Shown here: positions 18,556-27,067 of the stretch, piece after piece
How the letters are laid out: the number at the start of each line of letters is the position of its first letter
Numbering within the stretch: the stretch's first letter is position 1
NCBI GenBank assembly: GCA_902597875.1
Contig: CACJZK010000001.1
Coordinates: 1 to 64,000, forward strand
Reading direction: 5' to 3'
Length of the DNA: 64,000 nucleotides
Source of the DNA: an uncultured Pelagibacteraceae bacterium
GTDB lineage: Bacteria > Pseudomonadota > Alphaproteobacteria > Pelagibacterales > Pelagibacteraceae
Translations under genes and position numbers: made by a program
The notes under the pieces: model-generated
What the model was told of the DNA's origin: nothing
The model's input: only the letters and a program-made list of their open reading frames with translations
The model's database searches: none

Positions 18556-18891
18556 ATGACTGATACAAAAAAAAAAGAAGAAACATCAACACATAAAATA
18601 GGAATATATCTTTGGATATGGGGACTATTATTTGTTCTGAGTTTTTTTTCTTACATGGTAGACTGGTATAATTTTCAAGGTTTATTGAGATGGTCGTTAA
18701 TTTTATTTTTTATGTTCTTAAAAGCAGGACTAATAATGGCTTTCTTTATGCATTTATTTTGGGAAAGATACGCTTTGGTTAATGTCCTTTTATGGCCTAT
18801 GACGGCCATAGCATGTTTTGTAGGCTTAATGGTTGCAGAGGGGAAATATACAGTCTTTTCAAGATTGTTTTATTTTTTTGTAGGAGGTTAA
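18556..18891 (+). CDS. Cytochrome c oxidase subunit IV family protein
   Basis: About 111 residues with three hydrophobic helices. KAGLIMAFFMHLFWERY is the conserved KxxLVxxFFMHL region of bacterial subunit IV (CtaF/CoxD). I chose the ATG at 18556, just after subunit III ends; an ATG at 18541, overlapping subunit III by 7 bases, is an alternative that adds MVSKA. The protein stabilises the oxidase but has no redox centre. Confidence 0.82.
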   Translation: MTDTKKKEETSTHKIGIYLWIWGLLFVLSFFSYMVDWYNFQGLLRWSLILFFMFLKAGLIMAFFMHLFWERYALVNVLLWPMTAIACFVGLMVAEGKYTVFSRLFYFFVGG

Positions 18892-18895
18892 TTTT

Positions 18896-19159
18896 ATGGG
18901 TGGTTATAACATAGTTGCTGGTTTTCTAATTTTCTTTTTTATTTTTATTTATTTTGTTTGGTTTGGAGTTTCTTTAAAAATAGATAGCGATAAAGAAAAA
19001 GGGGATAACATTAAAATTAATCCTTACGATCAACAACCTTTACAAAGAAAATTAATCGATAAAAAAAATAAGAGAGTTGGTATTTTCGATTTAGGAAACC
19101 ATTTTTTAATTGTGGGTACTATTTTGATAGCTATATTCATTACCTTAAACGTGGAATAG
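18896..19159 (+). CDS. Small membrane protein of the cox operon, unknown
   Basis: An 87-residue protein with one helix at each end (about 5-28 and 64-85) and a polar loop containing NPYDQQPLQRKLIDKK between them. It is separated by only 4 and 2 bases from subunit IV and ctaB, so it is part of the operon. I recognise no family. Position suggests an assembly factor or small oxidase subunit, which is inference. Confidence 0.72.
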   Translation: MGGYNIVAGFLIFFFIFIYFVWFGVSLKIDSDKEKGDNIKINPYDQQPLQRKLIDKKNKRVGIFDLGNHFLIVGTILIAIFITLNVE

Positions 19160-19161
19160 AT

Positions 19162-20073
19162 TTGCCCAGTAATACATTCAAAAATAAATCTTCCACAATA
19201 GATATTAGCGCCTATCTAAAAGCTTTTCTGTTGCTAATGAAGCCAAGAGTAATGTCTCTTGTAATATTTACGTGCGCAGTTGGTTTTTTAACTTCCGGAC
19301 ATGAAATTAGTTTAATAGATGCAACATTAAGTATAATCCTAGTAGCTATCGGAGCTGGAGCAGCTGGATGTCTAAATATGTGGTATGAGGCAGATCTTGA
19401 TGCGTTGATGACTAGAACTTGTTTAAGACCAATTCCAACTGGAAAAATTAATAAAAACCAAGCATTAATTTTCGGTATTTTACTCTCAGCTCTTTCAGTT
19501 GTTGGACTATATTTCTTTGCAAATCTTTTATCTGCTGGGTTACTTATGGTTACAATTTTATTTTATTTATTTGTTTATACAATTTGGTTAAAAAGAAAAA
19601 CTCCACAGAATATTGTTATTGGAGGTGCCGCAGGTGCCCTGCCTCCAGTCATAGGCTGGACAATAGCAACTAATACAATATCTTTAGAACCAATATCTTT
19701 ATTTTTGATTATTTTCTTTTGGACTCCTTCTCACTTTTGGGCATTAAGTCTTTATAAGGCGGATGATTATAAAAAAGCAGAAATTCCAATGCTGCCAGTT
19801 ACTGAAGGAATTGAAAAAACTAAATTATATATATTTATTTATTCAATTTTAATGATACCCGTTGTAATTTTTCCTTATCTAATCGAATTTTCTGGTCTAA
19901 TTTATTTAGTACCTTCGTTGATGCTCACATTTTATTATAATTTTATATGTTTTGATCTGTACAATTATGATAAAAACAAATTTATTTTGAAAAAAGCTAA
20001 AAAGATTTTTGGCTATTCAATTTCATATTTGTTTTTAATTTTTGTATTGTTCTTAATAGATAAAATTGTTTAA
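19162..20073 (+). CDS. ctaB: Heme O synthase (protoheme IX farnesyltransferase)
   Basis: Membrane UbiA-superfamily enzyme that farnesylates heme b to heme O, the precursor of heme A for this oxidase. Key motifs are LLMKPRVMSLVIFT, NMWYEADLDALMTRTCLRP with the Asp-rich site, and the FFWTPSHFWALSLYKADDY block. The start is apparently TTG at 19162, two bases after the preceding stop: the family begins about 25 residues before KPRV and no ATG fits. Heme A synthase (ctaA) and CtaG are not in the window. Confidence 0.96.
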   Translation: MPSNTFKNKSSTIDISAYLKAFLLLMKPRVMSLVIFTCAVGFLTSGHEISLIDATLSIILVAIGAGAAGCLNMWYEADLDALMTRTCLRPIPTGKINKNQALIFGILLSALSVVGLYFFANLLSAGLLMVTILFYLFVYTIWLKRKTPQNIVIGGAAGALPPVIGWTIATNTISLEPISLFLIIFFWTPSHFWALSLYKADDYKKAEIPMLPVTEGIEKTKLYIFIYSILMIPVVIFPYLIEFSGLIYLVPSLMLTFYYNFICFDLYNYDKNKFILKKAKKIFGYSISYLFLIFVLFLIDKIV

Positions 20074-21443
20074 TGAGATACTTTAGCACTAGAGATAAAA
20101 AACTGGATTTCAGTTTCACCGAAATTTTTTCAAGAGGATTAGCACCTGATGGCGGATTATTTATCCCTTCAGATCTTAAGAAGTATACAAATAACGAACT
20201 TAAAAATCTTAAAAACTTATCTTATGTAGATCTTGCAACAGAGATTATATCAAACTTTTGTTCCAGTGATCTTAAAAAAGAAAAATTAAGGGCTTTAGTA
20301 TCCAAGGCTTATGGTAACTTTAATACAAAGGAAGTTGTAGAAATAAAGAAGGTTGGAGACATTCATTTATTGGAGCTTTATCATGGTCCGACACTTGCTT
20401 TTAAAGATATAGCAATGCAGGTTATTGGCAATTTATACGATGAGTTAAATATAGCTGATAAAAAAAAAGTTAACATAGTGGTAGCGACTTCTGGAGACAC
20501 AGGGTCAGCCGCTATTTCTGCTTTAAACGATAAAAAAAATATAAATGTTTTTGTTTTACACCCTCACGATAAAATCTCACGAACTCAAAGAAAGATTATG
20601 ACAACAATCGGATCTATAAATATTTATAATATTGCTATTAGAGGAAATTTTGATGATTGCCAAAAAATTGTAAAAGAAATGTTCTCTGATAATAATTTTA
20701 GAGAAAAAATTAATATGTCTGGTGTTAATTCAATTAACTGGGCAAGAATTATCTGTCAAATCGTTTATTATTTTTATACTTATTTTAGACTATCAAAAAA
20801 AACTAATTTTGCAGTTCCTACTGGTAACTTTGGAGATATTTACGCTGGATACATGGCAAAAAAAATGGGATTACCTATGGGCAAATTAATTGTTGCCACT
20901 AATAAAAATGATATTTTGGCAAGAGCAATTAATTCTGGTGAATATAAACCAAATGAAGTTAAAGCAACTTTAACTCCTAGTATGGACATTCAAATTTCAA
21001 GTAATTTCGAAAGACTTCTGTTCGATGTTTCTGAGCAAAGTGAAAAAAGAGTAATAACTTTAATGAATAATTTAAACAACAAAGGTTCTTTTTCTTTAGA
21101 GACAAAAGAAATAAATGTAATTAAAGATATTTTTGATGCTGAGGCCATAGATGATGACGAGACAATTAGAATAATTAGAGATTTTTTTAATAACTTTGGT
21201 TTCATACTAGATCCACACACTGCTACTGCAGTAGGAGCTTCATACAAAGTTAAAAATAAATTACCAACAGTTGTTCTTGGCACAGCACATCCCTATAAGT
21301 TTGCAGATACTGTTAAAATAGCAATTAATAGAAATATTTCTGCTCCTGAACAAATAGCAGCATTGCCAGAAAAAAAAGAAAAGTTTGATATACTAGATAA
21401 TAATTTACAAAAAGTTAAAAACTATATTTTAGAAAAAATGTAA
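20073..21443 (+). CDS. thrC: Threonine synthase
   Basis: PLP enzyme converting O-phosphohomoserine to threonine. The 456 residues begin MRYFSTRDKKLDFSF and carry GPTLAFKDIAMQ with the PLP lysine, VVATSGDTGSAA, and VPTGNFGDIYAGYMAKKMG. This is the long bacterial/yeast-type enzyme. It overlaps ctaB and the peroxiredoxin gene by one base each. Homoserine kinase (thrB) is encoded nearby on the other strand. Confidence 0.97.
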   Translation: MRYFSTRDKKLDFSFTEIFSRGLAPDGGLFIPSDLKKYTNNELKNLKNLSYVDLATEIISNFCSSDLKKEKLRALVSKAYGNFNTKEVVEIKKVGDIHLLELYHGPTLAFKDIAMQVIGNLYDELNIADKKKVNIVVATSGDTGSAAISALNDKKNINVFVLHPHDKISRTQRKIMTTIGSINIYNIAIRGNFDDCQKIVKEMFSDNNFREKINMSGVNSINWARIICQIVYYFYTYFRLSKKTNFAVPTGNFGDIYAGYMAKKMGLPMGKLIVATNKNDILARAINSGEYKPNEVKATLTPSMDIQISSNFERLLFDVSEQSEKRVITLMNNLNNKGSFSLETKEINVIKDIFDAEAIDDDETIRIIRDFFNNFGFILDPHTATAVGASYKVKNKLPTVVLGTAHPYKFADTVKIAINRNISAPEQIAALPEKKEKFDILDNNLQKVKNYILEKM

Positions 21444-21931
21444 TGAAAATAAAAGCCGGGGACAAGTTACCAAATTCAGAACTATTTTATTTAGATGAAG
21501 ACAATGTACCTAAAAAAATTGATATTTTTGACTTCTGTAAAAATAACAAGACTATCATATTAGGTATGCCTGGAGCATTTACTAAAACATGTTCAGCAAT
21601 TCATTTGCCAGGATATGTAAAAAATTATGATTTAGCTTTAAAAAAAGGAATAACGAAAATAATATGTGTAGCTGTAAATGATCCAAATGTTATGAAAGCT
21701 TGGGGAAAAAATCAGAACGTTGGAGAAAAAATTTTTATGGCTGGAGATCCCTTTCTAAAATTTACAAAGGCCATTGGTGCTGAAGTTGATAAATCAGCAA
21801 AAGGATTGGGGGTGAGGTCAAATCGATATACAATGCTAATAGAAAACGGGGAAGTAAAAAAAATAGAAGAAGAGAAGGATACAGCAGCTTGTGAATTATC
21901 CTCTGCGGAAAACTTTTTAAAATCTATATAA
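21443..21931 (+). CDS. Peroxiredoxin, Prx5 type
   Basis: Thiol peroxidase of 162 residues. MPGAFTKTCSAIHLPGYV carries the peroxidatic Cys in the Prx5 context. Other Cys residues occur in KIICVAVNDPNVMKAWGK and near the C-terminus (TAACELS), where a resolving Cys could sit. It should reduce hydrogen and alkyl peroxides using thioredoxin or glutaredoxin. It is joined to thrC by a one-base overlap and ends 8 bases from the convergent rnhA stop. Confidence 0.94.
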   Translation: MKIKAGDKLPNSELFYLDEDNVPKKIDIFDFCKNNKTIILGMPGAFTKTCSAIHLPGYVKNYDLALKKGITKIICVAVNDPNVMKAWGKNQNVGEKIFMAGDPFLKFTKAIGAEVDKSAKGLGVRSNRYTMLIENGEVKKIEEEKDTAACELSSAENFLKSI

Positions 21932-21939
21932 AATAATAT

Positions 21940-22368
21940 TTATCTTTTTGTTTGTAAAACAGCTAATTCATCAGCTAAATTATTAAGTCTATTTCCTGCG
22001 TGAGCTTTAACCCATCTCCAACTTACTTTGTGTTTTTGGCAAGAATTATCTAATTTAATCCAAAGATCTTTGTTTTTTACAGGTTTTTTATTTGAACTTT
22101 TCCAATTATTAATCTTCCACTTCTTGATCCAATCAGTAATTCCTTCTTTGACATATTTTGAGTCTGTGAAGATAGTTACCTCGGACTTCTTTTTAATTTT
22201 ATTTAATGCCATAATCGGAGCTACAAGTTCCATTCTATTATTTGTAGTATTATTTTCACCACCAGAAATATTAGATTGGTTGGATTTATCGTCTAAAATA
22301 ATCGCTGCCCATCCGCCTCTACCCGGATTTCCTGAGCATGCTCCATCAGTATAAATCCTATACTTCAT
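21940..22368 (-). CDS. rnhA: Ribonuclease HI
   Basis: Cytoplasmic endonuclease that removes RNA from RNA:DNA hybrids. The four catalytic carboxylates are recognisable: YTDGACSGNPGRGG (Asp), the Glu in NNRMELVAP, FTDSKYVKEGI (Asp) and NRLNNLADELA (Asp). The 142-residue length is standard. It overlaps thrB by one base and is the last gene of the long minus-strand run. Confidence 0.97.
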   Translation of the reverse strand: MKYRIYTDGACSGNPGRGGWAAIILDDKSNQSNISGGENNTTNNRMELVAPIMALNKIKKKSEVTIFTDSKYVKEGITDWIKKWKINNWKSSNKKPVKNKDLWIKLDNSCQKHKVSWRWVKAHAGNRLNNLADELAVLQTKR

Positions 22369-23336
22369 TAAAAAAAATAATCTTCATGTGTTTTAGCATT
22401 TTTATGAAACTCTAATCTCTTAAGATATTCCATAGGATCTTTTACTTTTACTATAGCTCCCTCAACAGTATTTAATGCATCAAATACTCTAGTTAGTAGA
22501 AATCTTAATGCAGCCCCTTGAGATAAAACTTTGATATTTTCTTTTTCTATATCACTGATGGTTCTTATTTGATTATATCCTTCTATAAAAGATTTTGCTT
22601 TAGTTACATTAAAGCTTAAATTATTTTTTGGTCCATCAAAACACAAAGCGTTAAAACATATTGCTATTTCAAAAGCATAAAAATCATAACAAGAAAAATA
22701 GAAGTCAATAATACCACTGAAATTATTCTTATTAAAAAAAATATTATCATAAAATAAATCAGCGTGAATAATGCCTTTGGGCAAATCTTTAGGCCAATTT
22801 TTTTCTACATCATTAAGATTATCTTCAATGAGTTTCGGTAAATCCTTATGAATAGCAACACATTTGTCTCTAACTTGATCGAAAATTTTTCTCCAAGAAA
22901 TAATCGACAAATCATTTGCTCTACTTATATCTAAATTCTTAGTAAGTTGATGGAGTTTTGCAACTTCGGTACCTATTGATTGGCAATTACTGGGATTTAA
23001 ATTGTTTTTAGGTTTTCCTTCAACAAAAGAAACAATCATCAATTTTTTATTTTTAAAATTTGAAATTGAGTTATTATTTTTATTTAATATTGGTTTTGGA
23101 CATTTAAAATTTGAGTTATTTAAAGAAGTCATAAGTTTAGAGAAAAATGGAAGATCTTCTTCTCTTACTCTTTTCTCATAAATAGTCAGAATATATTTTT
23201 TTTGGTTTATCCATAAAAGAAAATTAGAATTTTCAATTCCTTCCTCGATACCTTGAAACTTTTCTAACTGACCCAAGGAATAATTTGATAAAATTTCATT
23301 TATATTATCTTTACTTAATTTTGTGTAGACTGCCAT
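22368..23336 (-). CDS. thrB: Homoserine kinase, APH-fold type
   Basis: Kinase producing O-phosphohomoserine for ThrC. The 322 residues start MAVYTKLSKDNINEIL, as in the alphaproteobacterial ThrB family that has the aminoglycoside-phosphotransferase fold instead of the GHMP fold. IIHADLFYDNIFF has the catalytic HxDxxxxN pattern and IIDFYFSCYD the metal-binding Asp. Placement between ispH and rnhA follows a common alphaproteobacterial order. Confidence 0.94.
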   Translation of the reverse strand: MAVYTKLSKDNINEILSNYSLGQLEKFQGIEEGIENSNFLLWINQKKYILTIYEKRVREEDLPFFSKLMTSLNNSNFKCPKPILNKNNNSISNFKNKKLMIVSFVEGKPKNNLNPSNCQSIGTEVAKLHQLTKNLDISRANDLSIISWRKIFDQVRDKCVAIHKDLPKLIEDNLNDVEKNWPKDLPKGIIHADLFYDNIFFNKNNFSGIIDFYFSCYDFYAFEIAICFNALCFDGPKNNLSFNVTKAKSFIEGYNQIRTISDIEKENIKVLSQGAALRFLLTRVFDALNTVEGAIVKVKDPMEYLKRLEFHKNAKTHEDYFF

Positions 23337-23337
23337 T

Positions 23338-24282
23338 TTAATTTAAATTTTTAGGTAGTTTAAATTTAACCTTTTCCTCTGCAACAATAACTTCCTCTAA
23401 AGAAACTTTACAATATTTTTTTATTTCGGAAATAAGATTTTGAACCAATTGTTCAGGCGCTGATGCTCCAGAGGAAATACCTATAATTTTGGAATTTTTT
23501 AATTTTTCTATAGGTAAATCTTTACCAAAATGAATTAATTCAGAATTGTTACAACCAGCTCTTTTTGCAACCTCAACTAACCGCAATGAATTTGAGGAAT
23601 TTCTACTTCCAATTACAAAAAATAGATCACAGTTAGGTGCAATTTTTTTTACAGCTTTTTGTCTATTAGTTGTTGCATAACATATATCCTCTTTAATCGG
23701 TTCTCTAATTTTAGGGAATTTATCTTTAAGTTTTGAAATAATCTCAGCAGTATCATCCACTGACAAAGTAGTTTGAGTAATATAAGCCAAGGGCTTTTTA
23801 AATGAAGTTAAATTTAAATCTTGAACTTCATTAACTGTCTCTATGAGTTTAATCGATCCTGGAGGCAATTGACCCATAGTTCCAATAACTTCTGGATGAT
23901 TTTTATGGCCAATTAAAACTATGTCGTATCCTTGCTTATGTAATTGCTCAGACTCTCTATGTACTTTTGAAACTAATGGGCAAGTCGCATCGATATAAAA
24001 TAAATTTTTAATTTTAGCTTCTTCCGGGACTTTTTTAGGCACACCGTGTGCAGAGAATATTACTGGCCTAGATAGATCCTTAACTTCAGATAGTTCTTCA
24101 ACAAATATAGTTCCTTTTTTTTTCAAGTTCTCAACAACTTGTTTATTATGAACTATTTCATGTCTAACATATACAGGTGTTCCAAACTTTACTATTGTTT
24201 TTTCTACTATGTCTATTGCTCGTTCTACACCAGCACAGAATCCCCTAGGAGATGCTAAAAAGATTTTAACTTCGTTTTTCAT
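23338..24282 (-). CDS. ispH: 4-hydroxy-3-methylbut-2-enyl diphosphate reductase
   Basis: Last enzyme of the MEP pathway, yielding IPP and DMAPP at a 4Fe-4S cluster. The three cluster cysteines are in SPRGFCAGVERAID, DATCPLVSKVH and KEDICYATTNRQ; ITQTTLSVDDT and ISSGASAPE are further signatures. Length (314) is normal. Its start overlaps the blh end by 17 bases, coupling isoprenoid supply to the carotenoid genes just upstream. ispG, the preceding step, lies at 60188 in this window. Confidence 0.97.
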   Translation of the reverse strand: MKNEVKIFLASPRGFCAGVERAIDIVEKTIVKFGTPVYVRHEIVHNKQVVENLKKKGTIFVEELSEVKDLSRPVIFSAHGVPKKVPEEAKIKNLFYIDATCPLVSKVHRESEQLHKQGYDIVLIGHKNHPEVIGTMGQLPPGSIKLIETVNEVQDLNLTSFKKPLAYITQTTLSVDDTAEIISKLKDKFPKIREPIKEDICYATTNRQKAVKKIAPNCDLFFVIGSRNSSNSLRLVEVAKRAGCNNSELIHFGKDLPIEKLKNSKIIGISSGASAPEQLVQNLISEIKKYCKVSLEEVIVAEEKVKFKLPKNLN

Positions 24283-25168
24283 TTTTTTCTAATAAGTATT
24301 CAAGCAATATATGTGGAAATGTTAGTGACGCCAAACCAATAAAAATAACCTTATATATAGCCTCATTAAGTTCATAAAAATTGTTTAAGAGATAAATGGC
24401 AAATATAAAAGCAAACCCAGTTATTAGTGTTAAGGGTATTGCCTTTCTAATAAATTTTTTAAACCCATTTTTTACAGACTTATCCAATTCAAAAATAAGA
24501 GTTATAGAATGTCTAATAGAGTGAAGGAAGCAGAAATAAAGAGTAAATGCCAAAATAGGACTTAGAAAAAAATTAATAATTATTATAGATAAAAAATCCG
24601 TTATCATAAGTATCTTATGATTTATATTTTTTTTATATGATAAAAAAAATGAAGATATAAAACTTAAAAATAAAATTACTATTAGAAATTGATTGTTAAA
24701 GAGCGAATTCTCAAAAACGTTAAAATTTAAAGTTCTAAAAATCTCAATCGTTTCGTCCCTGTGGAATAACAATGGAGCAATAATTACTGAGGATCCTTTT
24801 AAAAAATACAGAATTTCATTTAAAAATATTTTTTTTTCAACTAAAAAAACAGTATCCTCTTTACCAAAATGATAGCATGCAACAATTAGGAATAGTAATA
24901 AAACTGTATTTGGAAATATTATCCATAGCAAGATTATTAAAGAAGATATTGCTAAATAGCTTATGTAAAAAATATAATCTGATTTAAATCCAAAAATTTT
25001 CAAAAGTTTTCTTCCTTTAAGATTATCTAAAGATCCATGCGATATTCCAATAATCAATATTAAAAATAAACAAATTATTAAATTTAGATCTAGAATTTTA
25101 TTTAGGGGACTTACTAAAATAGATAAATTGAAAAATATTATTGAATGTTTTAAGTTTATTATTTTCAT
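24266..25168 (-). CDS. blh: Beta-carotene 15,15'-dioxygenase, Brp/Blh family
   Basis: Integral membrane iron dioxygenase that cleaves beta-carotene into two retinal molecules, the chromophore of microbial rhodopsins. Several hydrophobic helices are seen. His residues at 44 (GISHGSLDN), 100 (CYHFGKED), 216 and 220 (FLHSIRHS) have the spacing expected of the four Blh iron ligands. It overlaps crtY by one base and ispH by 17, as the last carotenoid gene. Its presence implies a retinal protein somewhere in the genome; none is encoded here. Confidence 0.94.
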   Translation of the reverse strand: MKIINLKHSIIFFNLSILVSPLNKILDLNLIICLFLILIIGISHGSLDNLKGRKLLKIFGFKSDYIFYISYLAISSLIILLWIIFPNTVLLLFLIVACYHFGKEDTVFLVEKKIFLNEILYFLKGSSVIIAPLLFHRDETIEIFRTLNFNVFENSLFNNQFLIVILFLSFISSFFLSYKKNINHKILMITDFLSIIIINFFLSPILAFTLYFCFLHSIRHSITLIFELDKSVKNGFKKFIRKAIPLTLITGFAFIFAIYLLNNFYELNEAIYKVIFIGLASLTFPHILLEYLLEKNEKRS

Positions 25169-26229
25169 TAGTTAATTATTTCTTTTATAAATATCCATTT
25201 AGGCATTTTATTTATTAATGTCGCATCCTCTAAAATACTGCTTTTATTGGATAAAAATTTTATGACTGTTTCTGAGGGCACATTAAACATATCAAAAAAA
25301 ATGTTTGGCATTTTTTCTGGATATTTTTTTAAAACCCTTAAAAATATTTTGTCTAAAAATTGATATTTTTTTTTAATTTCAAATTTTTTTGTGTTTTTAA
25401 TATCCTCAATATTCATTCTTATATACTTACTATGTTCTTGAATGTTAAGAAACGTGTATCCAGTACTTAATCTTGTCATACCACCAGCAGTTCCAATATT
25501 AATTTTATTATTTTCTTTATTATTTACTTGTTGGAAAAGAGGAATAGCCCCTTCCTCTTTAAAATTTATTTTATATTCTTTTAGACCTAAACCAGCAATA
25601 TAACTTTTCATTTGTGACTCGTAATCTTTTAGAGACCCATCCTCTTTTGAAAGCCAAGTAGATTCAATGATAGCCTTTTTTTTACTAAAAGGTAAAATAT
25701 AAAAGAAATGAACATTGTTTCTTTGATCACAATTAAAATCCATCAAATCCACTATACTATCGTCAAAAAAATCTTTATTAGTTTCAATCTCTATTCCATA
25801 AAAATGTTGCCAAAGGTTAGATTTGTTCTCAGATAATGCGGGTACGCTGTTAAAGATAAAAGAGTTCTTTGTATTTAACTCAGCAATATTTTTAAAAAAA
25901 TGAATATTCTTATTTTTTGATAATTTTTCATTTATCTTCTCATAGAAAGCACCGCTATCAATACTTTGATAAGGGAAATTATCACATCTTATGATTTTAG
26001 AGTCTGATGGTATTTTTATTGAAAATTTATTCCAGCTTTTTTTAACGCAGTCCTCAAAACTATGAGGGACAACTTTCCAAAAGGACCAAGTTTTATCTCT
26101 TTTATATTCTTGTCTGGGTTCAACAATAGCAAGGGTTTTTTCATTTAATTTTTGATTGATATCTAACTCGTATGCAAGAGATAAACCCGCGCAACCACCA
26201 CCCAATATGATATAGTCAAATTCTTTCAT
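25168..26229 (-). CDS. crtY: Lycopene beta-cyclase
   Basis: FAD-binding enzyme that cyclises both ends of lycopene to beta-carotene. The N-terminus has the dinucleotide-binding FDYIILGGGCAGLSLAYEL; RDKTWSFWKVVP and GTAGGMTRLSTGYTF are characteristic of CrtY-type cyclases. At 353 residues it is slightly short for the family but complete. It overlaps crtB by 14 bases and blh by one. Confidence 0.95.
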   Translation of the reverse strand: MKEFDYIILGGGCAGLSLAYELDINQKLNEKTLAIVEPRQEYKRDKTWSFWKVVPHSFEDCVKKSWNKFSIKIPSDSKIIRCDNFPYQSIDSGAFYEKINEKLSKNKNIHFFKNIAELNTKNSFIFNSVPALSENKSNLWQHFYGIEIETNKDFFDDSIVDLMDFNCDQRNNVHFFYILPFSKKKAIIESTWLSKEDGSLKDYESQMKSYIAGLGLKEYKINFKEEGAIPLFQQVNNKENNKINIGTAGGMTRLSTGYTFLNIQEHSKYIRMNIEDIKNTKKFEIKKKYQFLDKIFLRVLKKYPEKMPNIFFDMFNVPSETVIKFLSNKSSILEDATLINKMPKWIFIKEIIN

Positions 26230-27067
26230 TTAGATCAATTTCCTCGTTAATCATTAAATGTTCGTTTTTTTTTAAGTTCTCTTTATGATTTACAAAATAT
26301 ACTTTTATAAGATCATATAAGGATAAAATAGTCTGGATAATCTTGCCAATGTTAGAAACATAGATTTTTCCAGCATTATTATAATTTTCTAAGTTTTTTT
26401 GTTTCAATATATTATCTCCGATTTTTCTATATACTCTTCTCGCAACCATTATAGAAAAACGAGAACCTATCGGAACATATTTAATTGCAGGAAAAGAGCT
26501 TTCGTAGAATGTATCAGCTATCTTAATAGTTTCTCTTATAGAATCAAAATTATGAGCAATATAAGATCTATTTCTTTTTTTATCCTCAATTACATCTCTT
26601 GCAATATTAGTTAACTGCATAGCTATTCCTAAATCTATCGCACCTTGTAAAGACTTCTTATCTTTTACCTGTAATATCTTTGACATCATTAATCCTACTG
26701 TTCCTGCAACTCTGTAAGAATAAATAATTAATTCTTTTTTAGTATTTATTTTAACTTCGTCTTTAAGATCGCTTTCTACACCATCAAATAAATCTAGCAC
26801 TATTTTTTTTGAAATATTTTCTTGATCTATGAGTATATAAATATTTTTAACAATAATATTTGAGTAGTTTTTATTTTCAAAATTAGATTTAAATTTTCTG
26901 AAATTATTTTTTTTAGTTTCTAAACTTGCTTTTTCATCAGCGATATCATCTAATGTTCTACAGAAGTCATACAAGAATGAACATTTTTCATAAACTTTTT
27001 TTGATAAAAAAAAACCTGCCCAGTTAAAGGATTTTGCATGTTTAGAAAGAAGGTTATCTTTTATCAT
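26216..27067 (-). CDS. crtB: Phytoene synthase
   Basis: Joins two GGPP molecules head-to-head to give phytoene. Both Asp-rich Mg-binding motifs are present: RTLDDIADE (about 38-45) and NIARDVIEDKKRNRSYI. The 283-residue length is slightly shorter than many CrtB proteins. It overlaps crtI by ATGA and crtY by 14 bases. The substrate GGPP requires a CrtE-type synthase that is not in this window. Confidence 0.95.
   Translation of the reverse strand: MIKDNLLSKHAKSFNWAGFFLSKKVYEKCSFLYDFCRTLDDIADEKASLETKKNNFRKFKSNFENKNYSNIIVKNIYILIDQENISKKIVLDLFDGVESDLKDEVKINTKKELIIYSYRVAGTVGLMMSKILQVKDKKSLQGAIDLGIAMQLTNIARDVIEDKKRNRSYIAHNFDSIRETIKIADTFYESSFPAIKYVPIGSRFSIMVARRVYRKIGDNILKQKNLENYNNAGKIYVSNIGKIIQTILSLYDLIKVYFVNHKENLKKNEHLMINEEIDLNERI

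Noticed and set aside
22028-22354. 108-codon plus-strand ORF opposite rnhA
   Set aside because: It lies wholly antisense to a clear RNase HI gene and shows no independent motifs.
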